A stretch of DNA of 64,000 nt, from NCBI RefSeq assembly GCF_024763615.1, contig NC_077222.1, forward strand, positions 32,302,001-32,366,000, read 5' to 3'. Both the position numbers and the translations under genes were made by a program. Positions 53,783 to 64,000 of this stretch are shown here, one piece after another. Each line of letters opens with the position of its first letter. Positions within the stretch are counted from its first letter, which is position 1. This DNA comes from Phlebotomus papatasi. Its lineage: Eukaryota > Arthropoda > Insecta > Diptera > Psychodidae. Under the pieces are notes generated by a model. That model had not been told where the DNA came from and did not search any database. It saw nothing but the letters and a program-made list of their open reading frames with translations.

Positions 53783-55599
53783 CAACGTGTTATTTTAACA
53801 AGTCTAAAAATTTTCAACAATCGTTTGGATCGACTCCAAATGATAATTATTTGAGAAAGATCCAACAAGAGATTGAATTTTTATTAATAACTTTAACGTT
53901 ATTAAGAAAATTGATGAAATAATGAAGAAGCGGTGCCGAAGTTTTGCTCAACAGTCTTCTCATCTATGGAAAGTCAGCGGTGGACGTATGGTATGGAAGA
54001 CATTATATAAAGCTTAGATAATTTATTACTATCAAAAAAACATGTTAAAAAAATGAGTTATAGTGCTAACTAAGTCTTTGCAGCTAAAATAACTAAATTT
54101 ATAAGAAAATTTTCATATTCGCTTATCGTTTCTACTTGATTTAATTTTAAAAATAAGACATGCAACGAGTAACTCTATATATTGTATAAAATTTTCATAA
54201 CCTATTATTATTCAACCTTTTACCCTGGAGAGGAAGTATCCTCTTGAACCAGAGAGACAAGTCAAATGGGGAGTGATTTCAATTTTTAATAATCATTAAG
54301 TCGACGCTAAAGAAGACATCATACAGGAAGGGGTGGAAGTGCTCGGAGAGGATGAGTAATTTACCTTAATAAGTAATTTTATCAAAGTGCTTCTTCAACT
54401 TTTGTCATTTTCATATTCTTTCTTATATACGCAGAGGACTCTGCAAAGACCTAGAATTTTCCTATGGGAGAAAATGAGTGAGAAAATTGTCTTACCAATA
54501 AATAACCTTGATATAATAAAAAACTTTTCACCAACTCTGTAATAAGTTACAGAGGAAAATTTATTCAATATTGCAAAATAGACGCGCTATGTTCTGTCTT
54601 AATGCAATGTTTTAGTGGGAAAAGCTATCTGAAACTTGCTACCAAAACACAATTACTGTTTGTCAGACATTCTTATATATTATTTGTTGACCTTCCTCCC
54701 CTGCAAGGCATTATATCAAAGGGAAATTGACTGGCTGAAGGATGTATGGATAGTTTGTTATATGAAATGAGTTACATTCACGCAACAATTGTTCTTTTTC
54801 CTCGACAAAACTTACAAGTCATTCTTCATTTTCTTGATGAAATTTAATTGAAAAAAAAAAAAAAACACAGGAGAATTACTTTCTCCTCTAATCCATATTT
54901 GCAATCTCAACTTTTCACTCTTGCATCTTGGATTTTCTTTTACTAGCAATTCATCCTCTCAACTTTTGCAAAATGACAAGAAATTACTCCAAAGTACATC
55001 TGCTATGCAGACGCAAAATGTTAAAATCCGTCAAACAGTAAATTTTCCATGTTTCATGAAAATCCCTCCTTCAGACGATTCTTCTCCAAGGAATTAGTTT
55101 GAAGTTCAAATAAACACGAATGGGGGTTTAATAGTATGCTTCTCTGGGAAGATTCGTGTTAACAAAAGATGAAGATTCATTATAGGAATGTATTTTTGAG
55201 TTATTTCAAGTATGTTTTCTTTTTAAGTAATTAACTCATGTAGAATATTTGTGATATATGCTAATAAAAAAGTCGTCATTTGGCTTCAAATAGGCAACAG
55301 CACCTTAGAAAATAAAGTTTTAATATTTGTATTTTTCACTATTTAAAGAGAAGTTTATTATTTCCGGGAAGTTTATTTTAGAATTAAGTTCAAGTATCCA
55401 AAATGACTTAAATGGCTTAACACACTGTTAAATAAAAAACTAATGAATTTCCAAAATTTAGCGATACTGAAAACTATTTCCTCCGGTGAGGGCACTGTTG
55501 TTTCCCCGCAAGTGGCGCCGAGCGCAACACTGTTTGATTTTTAAAATCTGAAGTTCGAATAATATTTGAAAAAAAGTTGACGAAAAAACGAAATAAGTA
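53783..55599. other. Non-coding stretch
   Basis: Nothing recognised. At 55511-55526 GGCGCCGAGCGCAACA resembles the LTR start, but the match is too short to call. Confidence 0.45.
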
Positions 55600-56030
55600 T
55601 AGGATAAGTGTGCCAAATGCCGGCCAGCTTGCAATTTCGGCCACCTTTTTTGTTCCTCGAATTTCCATTAACTTTTAGATTTTACGTACTATAGAGATTA
55701 TATAATGCAAAAGAATAACAAAAAATGTAGCTTTGACACACGAGATGACGTGAAAAAGATATTGGAAAAATTTCCTAAGGGCAAGGAACTATGAGAATGA
55801 AGGTGGCCGAAATAGGGCACCAAAACTATGTCTATATTTTTATTCATTACGAAATATATTAAGAATAATTTTAGAGTAAATAAAGACGGTAAACTCTTTA
55901 GAAGGTTCCAAGAAACACTCTTTAAGAAGAAAGAATAAAAAAAATCAATTTGAATTTAAAATATTTCATTTCAAACTTTAGAATTTGACGCTTGCATGCA
56001 ACTATGCCGAAATTTGGCACACTTACCCTA
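55600..56030. mobile_element. TA-flanked MITE, GTGCCAAATT family, uninterrupted copy
   Basis: The left end is TAGGATAAGTGTGCCAAATG and the right end, reverse-complemented, is TAGGGTAAGTGTGCCAAATT. The motif AATTTCGGCCA/GCCGGCCA appears twice in the left arm. At 431 bp this is the reference copy that shows what is inserted in 2143-2773 and 2864-3425. Non-coding. Confidence 0.88.
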
Positions 56031-57628
56031 CAAATCTCATGTTAAAGTTAATTCTTGGCCAAGACTAATACTTTCTCTACACTAAACAATTTTTTTGAAG
56101 CAATTTTAGATTTAAACACTAAATTAAGGCTAATGTATTTAAAACAAAGTCTTTGAAAAATTGTTTTCTGGTTTAGACATCCAAAATAAAACTCGTAAGA
56201 CTTGCAATGAGTTTAACAAATAATGCATATGTTTTCAGCAAAGTTTTGAAACGCAAAATTAATTTGAGGGATTTTATAGAATTATATCTATCAGTATCAG
56301 TTAAATTGTACTAAAACCAATTAAAACTTATTAAATAGGGAATAAACAATTTTATGATAATCACATCATTTGGATTGTTTGAAAAAATTATAATAAGTCT
56401 GAAAATTAAAAATCTCAAAAAACTGTGGATCAATTTAACAAAAGTAACCCAAATTACATTTCAGAAATTTCGAGCTGAATGTTAGTTCAAATATATAAAT
56501 GTATATAACGACATTTTAATCCATCAAATTTCCTTTTAAAAAGAATTATAGACAATTTTGTAAGCTCTGATAGGGCTCACCTAAATAACATTAAATACTT
56601 TTAGAGGGAAAATGGGGAACTGAAGGTGCCACCCATTTTTTAATTTCCTTGGAGTGATCTGTCCACGGCGACTGATGCTCATTCACTGAAGTACAGAGAC
56701 AACTGACTCAAACAAAAGCCCCAGCAACCTTCAACACCTGCCCTGGGATAATAAGTTGGATGTGTCATAAGAATGAAGGATTGGGATTGACGGGTTTGGT
56801 CGTCGACTGGATTAACAATTGTCGAATTGGCCATACGCTCTACAACTTTTAATGCAGTTTATTGCTCTATTAGTTTATTTAGAAGTTAAAAAACTTTCGT
56901 ACACGTTAAATTTTATCCAAATCTGTAGGTAGTTATATATTTTTTAATATTTTAAAAAAGGAAATTGAAAGAAAACATGACTGTAATACACCTCGGTAAC
57001 CTCAATATAACAAATTTAAAAATATAAGACAAAGTTATGTCAGAAAAATTGTAAAAAAAATCTATCGCTATCTTTTATTGTTTGCCTAGTGGAAAAGAGT
57101 AAAGAACAAGTCCGTATTTGTTGAATTTTGTACTTACAAAACTGTTATACTGATCTATCGAATCAATCAAGGAAAAGTCCATGTAACTCTTACTGAAGTT
57201 GACGTGATCATCACCTTATGGAAAATCTATGATACTGACCTGCAATGAAAAAAGAAAAAAAATAATAAAATTAGTTATTTCTAAAAAGTGTTTTTGAAGG
57301 TATTTCTATAAAGTAAATCGGGGCGCTCACAGAGCAAACTTTCCCAAGAGAAAAAATATTAGAAAATCGGTTTTGAATAAGATATTCGGATACCGCGTTT
57401 TGAAAGCCAAAGAATAAACATTTTCTTCTCGTGTACAAATGGAGTTCGATATTTCGATAGTGTCTTGAATAAAATTTAAGATTTGTCTGGTAGGTCATAT
57501 TCCTTTCAGAACAGCTGCACACAGACGTAGGCCAGTTATTTAGGCCCATTATGTACTCCCTATTTTCTTTGTTCCAGCTTTACCCCCAAGGCTGTCAACC
57601 TGCTCTGTTCTGATACACACAGTACCAT
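56031..57628. other. AT-rich non-coding stretch
   Basis: No gene or paired termini are recognised. The 92-codon minus frame at 57271-57549 has no domain. Confidence 0.45.
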
Positions 57629-57785
57629 TTTATCCTTTTAGGAATGATTGAAGCACCGGTGTTCGAAAAAAGAAATTTCCTACAACCTTATAAAGTCCTA
57701 CAGCGCACCTACAGCCTTATAAAAGAAATCAGGAAAGTGATTATTTTACACTCAAATTTTTGACCCTCTCGTCCTTAAAGGGTTA
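57629..57785. repeat. Decayed MITE, CCCTTTAAGGACG ends
   Basis: The left end TTATCCTTTTAGGAATGA and the right end, reverse-complemented, TAACCCTTTAAGGACGA match each other and the better preserved 61585-61718 element. The outer TTAA sites are mutated. Confidence 0.5.
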
Positions 57786-58517
57786 TATCACGATAGACCA
57801 GCCTTGGATATGAAATTCGAATTTAGAAATTCGAACAGGAAGTAATTCACCTGTTCGAATTTCGAAATTCGAAGAGGAACTACTTCGTCCACCATGCGGA
57901 CGAAACGAGAAGTAAGTGTCTTTTCTTTCGGATCTGTTTAATCCGACCACATTTTTTTCACATTTGGACCGTGTGATGGCTAAAAAATTTTGTTCTAGTG
58001 AAGATGATCAAAATAACGAAGCTCACAATATTTCTGTAAAATTAGAAAATCCCTTTATAAACTTCCTTGGCATTTTTTGAGTTGAAAATTCGAGATTTTG
58101 TTGGAATTTTTCGAACATTTTTCGAACAAAATCGGAAATCTCCGGATGCAATTCAGAGTGAATTTCACAATTTCACAATACAATTTCAGAGTGAACATGG
58201 TGGGCAACTTCTTTCTTTTTAGTTTTGATGTGCTTCACTTTTCCCTTTCTTTTTCTCTTTCTTTTTTTTGTTATCTTTGTTTTTTTGTTTATATTTTTTT
58301 TTCTTAATTTCACCTGCCACAAATTTGTAAGAGGGAACTACCCTATTTTTTGTGTGTTATCAATAAATTGAATTGAATTGCATTGAATTGAATTCAATTA
58401 AAAATAAACAATAATCTGTTTCAATAGAAAATTATTTACATCAAAGTCGAGACCCTTATGAAGAATTAAATTCCGGCTGTGAGCGCGTTTAATAACTTAA
58501 TTGAATCTATAGCTCAA
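57786..58517. other. Non-coding stretch with a hairpin and a LINE-like tail
   Basis: A hairpin at about 57811-57873 pairs GAAATTCGAATTTAGAAATT and GAACAGG with CCTGTTCGAATTTCGAAATT. At 58365-58395 a run of ATTGA units after CAATAA looks like the simple-repeat tail of a plus-strand LINE. No coding end is recognisable before it. Confidence 0.45.
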
Positions 58518-58960
58518 TAGCGTTGTGGCATTACTTATGGCTAGACCACATACTTATGGTATACTCACTAAAAACCTCAACTTTCGTCAGAAATTGATTT
58601 CGATTTACACTCAGAGAAATCTGAAAAAGTTAAAATAACATTCCGGAAATGTTAATTTTACCCTGCATTATTGATCCGAAATCGGTGTAAATATCATGCT
58701 TTTTAGGTGTATTAGGGGTTAAAGTTACCCTTTTTCATGTTAATTTTACACTTAAAAAGGTATAAAATTAACATTAAAAAATGTTGATATATTTTTACAC
58801 CTAAAAAGTGTTAAAGTTATGAGGAAAAAAAGTTAATCGAACCCTCTTTTTTTTCTCAGTGTAGCACATCATAACTTTTTTTCCTTTCGAAATTATTTTC
58901 TGACAAAAATTGCAACGAGGCCACAAGAAAGGACAGGCCATAAGTAATGTCGCAACCATA
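58518..58960. mobile_element. TA-flanked MITE, GGCATTACTTATGG family, copy 2 (interrupted)
   Basis: The left end is TAGCGTTGTGGCATTACTTA and the right end, reverse-complemented, is TATGGTTGCGACATTACTTA. ACTTATGG occurs twice in the left arm. It shares the inner sequence CGTCAGAAATTGATTTCGA/TCGAAATTATTTTCTGAC. It is split by a second MITE at 58606-58863. Confidence 0.75.
58606..58863. mobile_element. TA-flanked MITE, CACTGAGAAA ends, nested
   Basis: The left end is TACACTCAGAGAAATCTG and the right end, reverse-complemented, is TACACTGAGAAAAAAAAG. Inner inverted repeats include TTAATTTTACAC and GTGTAAAA-type pairs. TA lies at 58606-58607 and 58862-58863. CACTGAGA-type ends at TA suggest a Tc1/mariner relative. 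Confidence 0.7.
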
Positions 58961-60818
58961 GCAAGATGATTTTAAAGTGATTATGTAAGTTTGCTTTAAT
59001 CCTTCTTTGATTGCTCAACACTTAATATTCTTCTAAAGTTATTGCCCTATCATGAACCAAAAAGAACACATTCTCTATCTCGCGTATGCATGAACTCACT
59101 AAATATTACCATATTCATATCTTCCTAACGTGAATATTCAATGGAGTAAGTTTAACTTTGCAGAGTTTAATTTTGAGATTCAGTCAAGTAATGCTTCATT
59201 CTTTATGCGCTCCATGGAAAATGGTCAGCTCTTTTTTTTTTCTTTGGTTCGCATGAGTTCTGAGCAATCAATCTTGCATACTTGCTAAGATTGGTGAACA
59301 GATATCCTAGTTTGGGGCGGAACAATAGGGTGAAGTTTTGCAGGAAAGACCTGGGTGGAAAATTTCATGTTTCTGTGTGTAAGAATTTCATTAAAGTGAC
59401 ATTTTCAATCTTTTTCTGGTCTGATGACTCGGCAATGCCTGACATTTTATTCACACTGACGCTAAGGGGTCCCCTTCGTCTTCTTCTCCATTCATCTCCA
59501 GAACTTGGAAGAGATGTAGGGAGGTAAAATAGATAAATGGGGAAGTTTTGAGCTTTGCGCATTTAGTTCAAGACATCTGCAAGTAATCAATTAGACTTTT
59601 AGTTTTCTCCACTCTTCAACATCTTATCCCTCATTTAAGATTCTTTTTTTTTAGGGTTGTGTTCCTCCTTAGTTTCTGCTCCCTTAATTTCTAGAAGACA
59701 AAAGGAAAGGGAAATGTTGCGATACCACCTTGAAAAATTCACCCTCGGGAGCCTCTTGATTATTTTCATCTACTCCATACCTCAAGGAATCGCTCTATTA
59801 GGGGTTGTAAGAACATTGAATGTAGAAACAGGGGAACAATTGGCTAGCATCAGCAGACACCTTTCCTCCTTTTTCACCTTTTTTTTTGAACTGTTTCATC
59901 ATCCCCTAAAACTGTGATTTTCCACTTAAAGTGAGAAGAAAAACCCACTCAAATATTACTGTCTCTCACCCAGAAACGCATTCCTTAACCGGGGAAAATG
60001 AAGAAAATACCTTGACTAGGAATGCCACAGCAAGGATTTTCTGTAAGAGTAGGGTATTTTCCGAAATCGAATATAATGTGGAGATTATTTAGAAAAGGTG
60101 CAAGAGGTAAAAGCTTACTCGAACAAATGTTTGTCTTATTATTGTTTGGAAATTGTTGAAATTCCACAGGAAATTCTCTTGATTAATGAATAACAGCACA
60201 AAAGTCGACATGAGTATCTCAAGTGCATTCTTATGAAATCAGAGAAATTGGAAATTTCAAGTGAACTCACACAGGGGAATTCCACTCGAAAAGGAAGAGG
60301 CGACAGACAGAAGGGAATATTTCCTCTCAGTCAGTGAGAAATGAGAATCTCAAGAGTTATTTGAATTTTCCATGAGATGAAGAGATGAAAGTGAATAAAT
60401 CCGATATCACACTTTGTGATGGAAAAATAAATTGATTACCTTTATTGTAACAAGAATGTTGCAAAACAGTGCATACATTACAGAAATGCACAAAAGAATA
60501 TTAAATTGAAAAATTGGAATAACAAAAACTGTAATTTCAAAAATTCTCGAATAACAAAATGCTTGTTTATATTACTACTTGAAAACGAAATAAGGAAATA
60601 AGAATGTAAAAAAATTCAAAACATAGTTAAACTTAATGATACCATCTTTAGGGAACCATTTCTTATGGTAATGTTTCTTGCATTTCGTATCTTACACTAA
60701 ATATCATTTTAATCCGTTTTCTATTCAATGACTTTCAGAAAGGTTTTATTAAAGTGTTGTAATACCGTTTTAAAGGTGATTAAGACTATTTCCTTAATTC
60801 TCAGACAAATCTTTAGAT
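58961..60818. other. Non-coding stretch
   Basis: Nothing recognised. Frames at 59282-59527, 59365-59562(-), 59657-59917 and 59985-60167(-) have no domains. Confidence 0.45.
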
Positions 60819-60947
60819 CAGAGGCGTGCAAGAACCGTTAAAACCGAATAAACGTCAAATGAAACATGTACGTCAATGGTCAAAACGCTACCAGAACAAA
60901 CTTATTTTGACGTTTATTCGGTTTTTAACGGTTCTTGCACACCTCTG
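60819..60947. mobile_element. hAT-like MITE, second copy, 8-bp flanks
   Basis: The ends CAGAGGCGTGCAAGAACCGT and, on the right reverse-complemented, CAGAGGTGTGCAAGAACCGT are nearly perfect. The flanks are CTTTAGAT (60811-60818) and CTTTAGAC (60948-60955). It is the same family as 3206-3328. Confidence 0.85.
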
Positions 60948-60955
60948 CTTTAGAC

Positions 60956-61580
60956 CCTAAAACTTTAAATCAATTTCAAAGGTTAAAATGCGTTCTTCAA
61001 TAAACATCTGTATTTTGTAATCTTCAATTTGTTTTAATAATTTCCATTTAAAAAACAAAAAAAAAAACAAAAACTCGTATTAGGAACATCTGGGGCAAAA
61101 TGTCACAAATCGAGAATTTCAAAATTACATATATTCCAGATGAAAGAAATCAAGGCACTACAATTTAATTACATAATAAGCTTTCATCGACATTTTTAAA
61201 CATTCAAACTTTAAACTATTAAAGAATTTGAGCAAGAAAAGGAACATACAATACTGAAATTTAAACCATCTTTTGAAAATATTTTCCTTACAGAAAACCT
61301 TAATTTTGACCAACATATTCTTCAAAATGTGTGCTTTAGTGGATTCTTCCCAGAACATAAAGGGTACCTTATACGATTCACTATGGCTGCTGATGAACCG
61401 CCAATCAGAGCGATTAGCCAGCTATGACCAGACAATCTACCGTTCACAGTTTACTTGCTGACCGTATTAGTTTAGCTCCTGGTTTCTCCAGAATAATATT
61501 TCTCATCTAGGCAAGAATCCGTTTTAGGATTTCCAACCAGATACACTTCTATAACAAAAATTACCACTCAGGATGATGTT
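60956..61580. other. Non-coding stretch
   Basis: Nothing recognised. The overlapping frames at 61158-61358(-) and 61273-61461(+) have no domains. Confidence 0.45.
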
Positions 61581-61584
61581 TTAA

Positions 61585-61718
61585 TCCTTTAAAAACGATG
61601 TAGGACAACAGTGTCCCAAAAACAAAAACTTTTTTTTTGACTTTATAAAGTCCTCTAAATAGTCCGAAATATTGATTTTGATTTTTGGGACATTGGTGTC
61701 CCATTCGTCCTTCAGGGG
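61585..61718. mobile_element. TTAA-flanked MITE, CCCTGAAGGACG ends
   Basis: TTAA at 61581-61584 and 61719-61722 brackets TCCTTTAAAAACGATGTAGG on the left and, on the right reverse-complemented, CCCCTGAAGGACGAATGGG. Both arms continue to TGTCCCAAAAA. It is 134 bp. Related ends are at 57629-57785 and 8472-8488. Confidence 0.75.
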
Positions 61719-61722
61719 TTAA

Positions 61723-62252
61723 GTGAGAAAAATAACCAAAATCTGCATTTTGGCACACGTAATGGTTCAATTGCCTTCATTCCCTCTTTTCTTTCATTTA
61801 TAACTAAGAAAGTTTTCTTGTCAAATAAAACTTTTGGAAAATATTCCAACATTTTTGTAAAGTTCTATACAAAATCAACATTACGAAAATGCCTGTATAT
61901 AATGAAAAAAAAAAATGTTTTTTCTTTCACAAAGTTTGAAACGAATTCTCCATAAGAATGTGAACTTAAGAAATGTCTGAAGTTTTCTGAGAGCTTTCGA
62001 AAAAAAAGTCTTCGTTTAGTTTCGGACGTCATTGACAGGCAAGTACAGATAACGAAGATTCAAAGTACTCCTATTTTAAGTCAGTTTTTCTCACCAAATT
62101 TCGTTCTAAGCCTTAAAAGGCGATCAATTTCAGGCAGAGGGAAGCCACGGTAACAACTACTATTGTAGGCAACCCTATCCGTGGTTTTCCTAGCCTAAAA
62201 ACTTTGGAAATAAATTTGACTTCTTCACCCGGAGATATACTGTGCCAAAAAA
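61723..62252. other. Non-coding, including the probable 5' UTR of the terminal LINE
   Basis: The 5' border of the LINE cannot be placed. A hairpin-like pair (CCACGG at about 62146 and CCGTGG at about 62180) lies upstream of its ORF1. Confidence 0.4.
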
Positions 62253-63440
62253 ATGACGTCTGTAAAGAGTATGACGGAATGGACAAAGGTTACTCCAGGA
62301 AAAAGGACCAGGGACAGTCCAGGTCGCACACCACGGACAAAACAAACAAAAATTGCAGATTATTGGTTGGGGCTACCTGCAACTCCTGCTTCCACTTCCA
62401 ATAGATTTGAATCTCTTGCTAATGACAAGGATACCACAGAAGTTGGGCAATCCGATAACAATGAGATCATCATGAATGACGCTGGCCAAGAAGGCAAAAA
62501 GAGGGAACCTGCACCACCACCAATATTTGTTCATCAAGTCGAGCAAATTCAACCACTGCGTGAACTCTTAGACAAGCTTGCCCCCGGCGAGTATAACCTC
62601 AAATGTAGCAGAGGCAATGAAGTCAAAGTCCAGGTTAACAAATCGGATCACTATCGTGCTATTATGAAGGAGCTCAAGGAGAGAAAAACTGATCTACACT
62701 CATATCAATTTAAATCTGAGAGGTGCTTCAGAGTGGTGTTGAAGAATCTTCATCATACGACTGATTTAGATGACATAAAGAAAGAGTTTTCCAAGCTGGG
62801 ACATGACGTGAAACATGTTGCAAACATCAGGGACAGGGCCACGAAAGTCCCATTGCCAATGTTCTATATTGATATCACAAAGGCACCCAACAACCAGCAC
62901 ATTTATGGCATAAAACTCTTCATGAATTCTGTGATCACTGTTGAGCCCCCACATAAGAAAAGGGAAATTCCTCAATGTGGAAACTGTCAAAGATATAACC
63001 ACACAAAATCATTCTGTCAACGTTCGCCACGATGTGTCAAATGTCAAGGCAATCACGTGTCCCAAAATTGTCCCAGGAAGGAAAGAGATAGCAACGTCAT
63101 TTGTGTGAATTGCGGTGAAAATCATCCCGCCAATTACAAAGGTTGCAGAGTACACAAAGAACTGCAGAAGAAACTGTTCCCAAAGCTAAGAGAAAAGAGG
63201 CAAGCCAGAACGGGACAAGAAATTCATTCATTTCGAAAACCGGATCAAACATATGCTGACTTGATGAGAGATGTAAACAGACCAGATAATAGAGATAATA
63301 CCTCTAATGGTAAACAAAATGACAATAATGAATCTCAACAGAGTGATATGCAGGAGCTAAAAAACATGATGAAGAGTCTCATGGAGCAAATGTCAACAAT
63401 GTTGAATCTCCTTACGGTGATTGTGTCTAAATCCAAATGA
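62253..63440 (+). CDS. LINE ORF1 (Gag-like nucleic-acid-binding protein), jockey type
   Basis: This is the RNA-binding ORF1 protein of a jockey-like retrotransposon, 395 codons. The N-terminal 90 residues are polar and low complexity. About 155-235 is a compact region (RVVLKNLHHTTDLDDIKKEF) typical of the segment before the knuckles. Three Cys/His knuckles follow: C242-x2-C-x4-H-x4-C255, C261-x2-C-x3-H-x4-C273 and C284-x2-C-x3-H-x6-C298. A charged, Gln/Asn-rich C-terminus ends in a short helix-like stretch (ELKNMMKSLMEQMSTMLNLL). The stop TGA overlaps the ORF2 ATG as ATGA, which suggests termination-reinitiation. The frame is intact. Confidence 0.93.
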   Translation: MTSVKSMTEWTKVTPGKRTRDSPGRTPRTKQTKIADYWLGLPATPASTSNRFESLANDKDTTEVGQSDNNEIIMNDAGQEGKKREPAPPPIFVHQVEQIQPLRELLDKLAPGEYNLKCSRGNEVKVQVNKSDHYRAIMKELKERKTDLHSYQFKSERCFRVVLKNLHHTTDLDDIKKEFSKLGHDVKHVANIRDRATKVPLPMFYIDITKAPNNQHIYGIKLFMNSVITVEPPHKKREIPQCGNCQRYNHTKSFCQRSPRCVKCQGNHVSQNCPRKERDSNVICVNCGENHPANYKGCRVHKELQKKLFPKLREKRQARTGQEIHSFRKPDQTYADLMRDVNRPDNRDNTSNGKQNDNNESQQSDMQELKNMMKSLMEQMSTMLNLLTVIVSKSK

Positions 63441-64000
63441 TGAGTTCATTGAAATTTGTTATCTGGAACGCCAATGGCTTGTGTCAGCATGCACAAGAAC
63501 TGAAGCAATTTTTAATTGCAAATGACGTCGATATCATAATGATTTCGGAAACACATTTTACGTCTCAGAGTTATCTAAAAATCCCCAATTACACAATATA
63601 CCACACAAACCATCCTGATGGACGGGCGCACGGTGGCACTGCAGTGTTAATAAAGTCAAAAATCATTCATTATCCATGTGAAGAGTTCGCTAAAGATTAC
63701 CTCCAAGCAACAAGTGTGACAGTTAGTACTTTTTGTGGCCAAATCACTTTTTCTTCTGTGTATTGCCCCCCAAAGCACAATATCAAAAGGGAACAATTTG
63801 AGACATTTTTCAATGAGTTTAAAGGCACGTTCATAGCTGGTGGGGATTATAACTCAAAGAATCAGTACTGGGGTTCACGGTTAACGACAACAAAAGGGAG
63901 AGAGTTACTTTATGTGATGCAAAAGTTTAACTTTGGTCATTTATCCACATATGAACCAACCTACTGGCCGACAGATCGGAATAAAACTCCAGATTTAATC
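63437..64000 (+). CDS. LINE ORF2, endonuclease domain (partial, cut by window end)
   Basis: The frame begins ATGATG at 63437 and stays open for 188 codons to the last base. It encodes the apurinic/apyrimidinic-type endonuclease that nicks target DNA. Visible motifs are FVIWNANGL near the start, IIMISETHF, HGGTAVLIKS, VYCPPKH, FIAGGDYNSKNQYWGS and, at the very end, KTPDLI. Reverse transcriptase should follow outside the window. Frame and motifs are intact, so this may be a full-length copy. It overlaps ORF1 by four bases. Confidence 0.94.
   Translation, partial: MMSSLKFVIWNANGLCQHAQELKQFLIANDVDIIMISETHFTSQSYLKIPNYTIYHTNHPDGRAHGGTAVLIKSKIIHYPCEEFAKDYLQATSVTVSTFCGQITFSSVYCPPKHNIKREQFETFFNEFKGTFIAGGDYNSKNQYWGSRLTTTKGRELLYVMQKFNFGHLSTYEPTYWPTDRNKTPDLI

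Larger units (their letters stand above)
62150..64000 (+). mobile_element. Jockey-type LINE, 5' part, running off the window end
   Basis: ORF1 with zinc knuckles (62253-63440) is followed at once by ORF2 with the endonuclease (63437 onward), the standard jockey layout. The left coordinate is approximate. Reverse transcriptase, 3' UTR and tail would lie beyond 64000. Confidence 0.85.

Noticed and set aside
55505..55530. Solo remnant of the LTR (GAGCGCAACA)
   Set aside because: Only about ten bases match the LTR start; there is no further similarity on either side.

Overview
This is eukaryotic, AT-rich, gene-poor DNA, almost certainly from an insect and probably a dipteran. The evidence is the set of elements present: jockey-type LINEs, a Ty3/gypsy LTR retrotransposon, a tRNA-derived SINE, and many short palindromic elements flanked by TA, TTAA or 8-bp duplications. 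I found no convincing host protein-coding gene, rRNA or functional tRNA. One weak exon-like stretch lies near 13180. All long open reading frames belong to retrotransposons. The organism call is inference; the element calls rest on motifs, termini and target-site duplications (TSDs) read in the sequence.

Layout. From 1 to 14 kb the sequence is AT-rich and carries many miniature inverted-repeat elements (MITEs) and foldbacks, some nested in others, plus one tRNA-derived SINE with a perfect 14-bp TSD (5631-5893). At 15071-17343 lies a 5'-truncated jockey-type LINE on the minus strand. It has a poly(A) tail, an 11-bp TSD and an uninterrupted reverse transcriptase frame. From 19.5 to 24.8 kb there is a degenerate CCAGTAAT-type array broken up by MITEs, including a foldback built from short tandem units. 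At 26262-27141 lies a second 5'-truncated LINE with an 11-12 bp TSD. From 27 to 32.5 kb there are more MITEs and LINE 3' ends.

From 32.5 to 50.6 kb the window is dominated by a Ty3/gypsy element. The complete copy (42817-50552) has two 464-bp LTRs that look identical, a 4-bp TSD (ACCT), a primer-binding site, and intact gag and pol (protease, reverse transcriptase, RNase H, DD35E integrase). Before it, a 7.23-kb block (32527-39758) holds the same left flank and the 5' two-thirds of the same element. That block stops inside the integrase, and the flank then starts again at 39759. The second flank copy alone carries a 1.19-kb giant palindrome inserted at a TA. This is either a very recent tandem duplication or two haplotypes joined by the assembler.

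From 50.6 to 62 kb the sequence is again MITE-rich, with a second SINE copy and hAT-like, piggyBac-like and TA-type mini-elements. The window ends inside another jockey-type LINE on the plus strand. Its ORF1 (three zinc knuckles) overlaps the start of ORF2 (endonuclease) by ATGA, and ORF2 runs off the end.

The most unusual general observation is that about ten sequence-distinct palindromic families share the same outer end (TA followed by GGG or a close variant). Many also carry a short motif written twice just inside each end.
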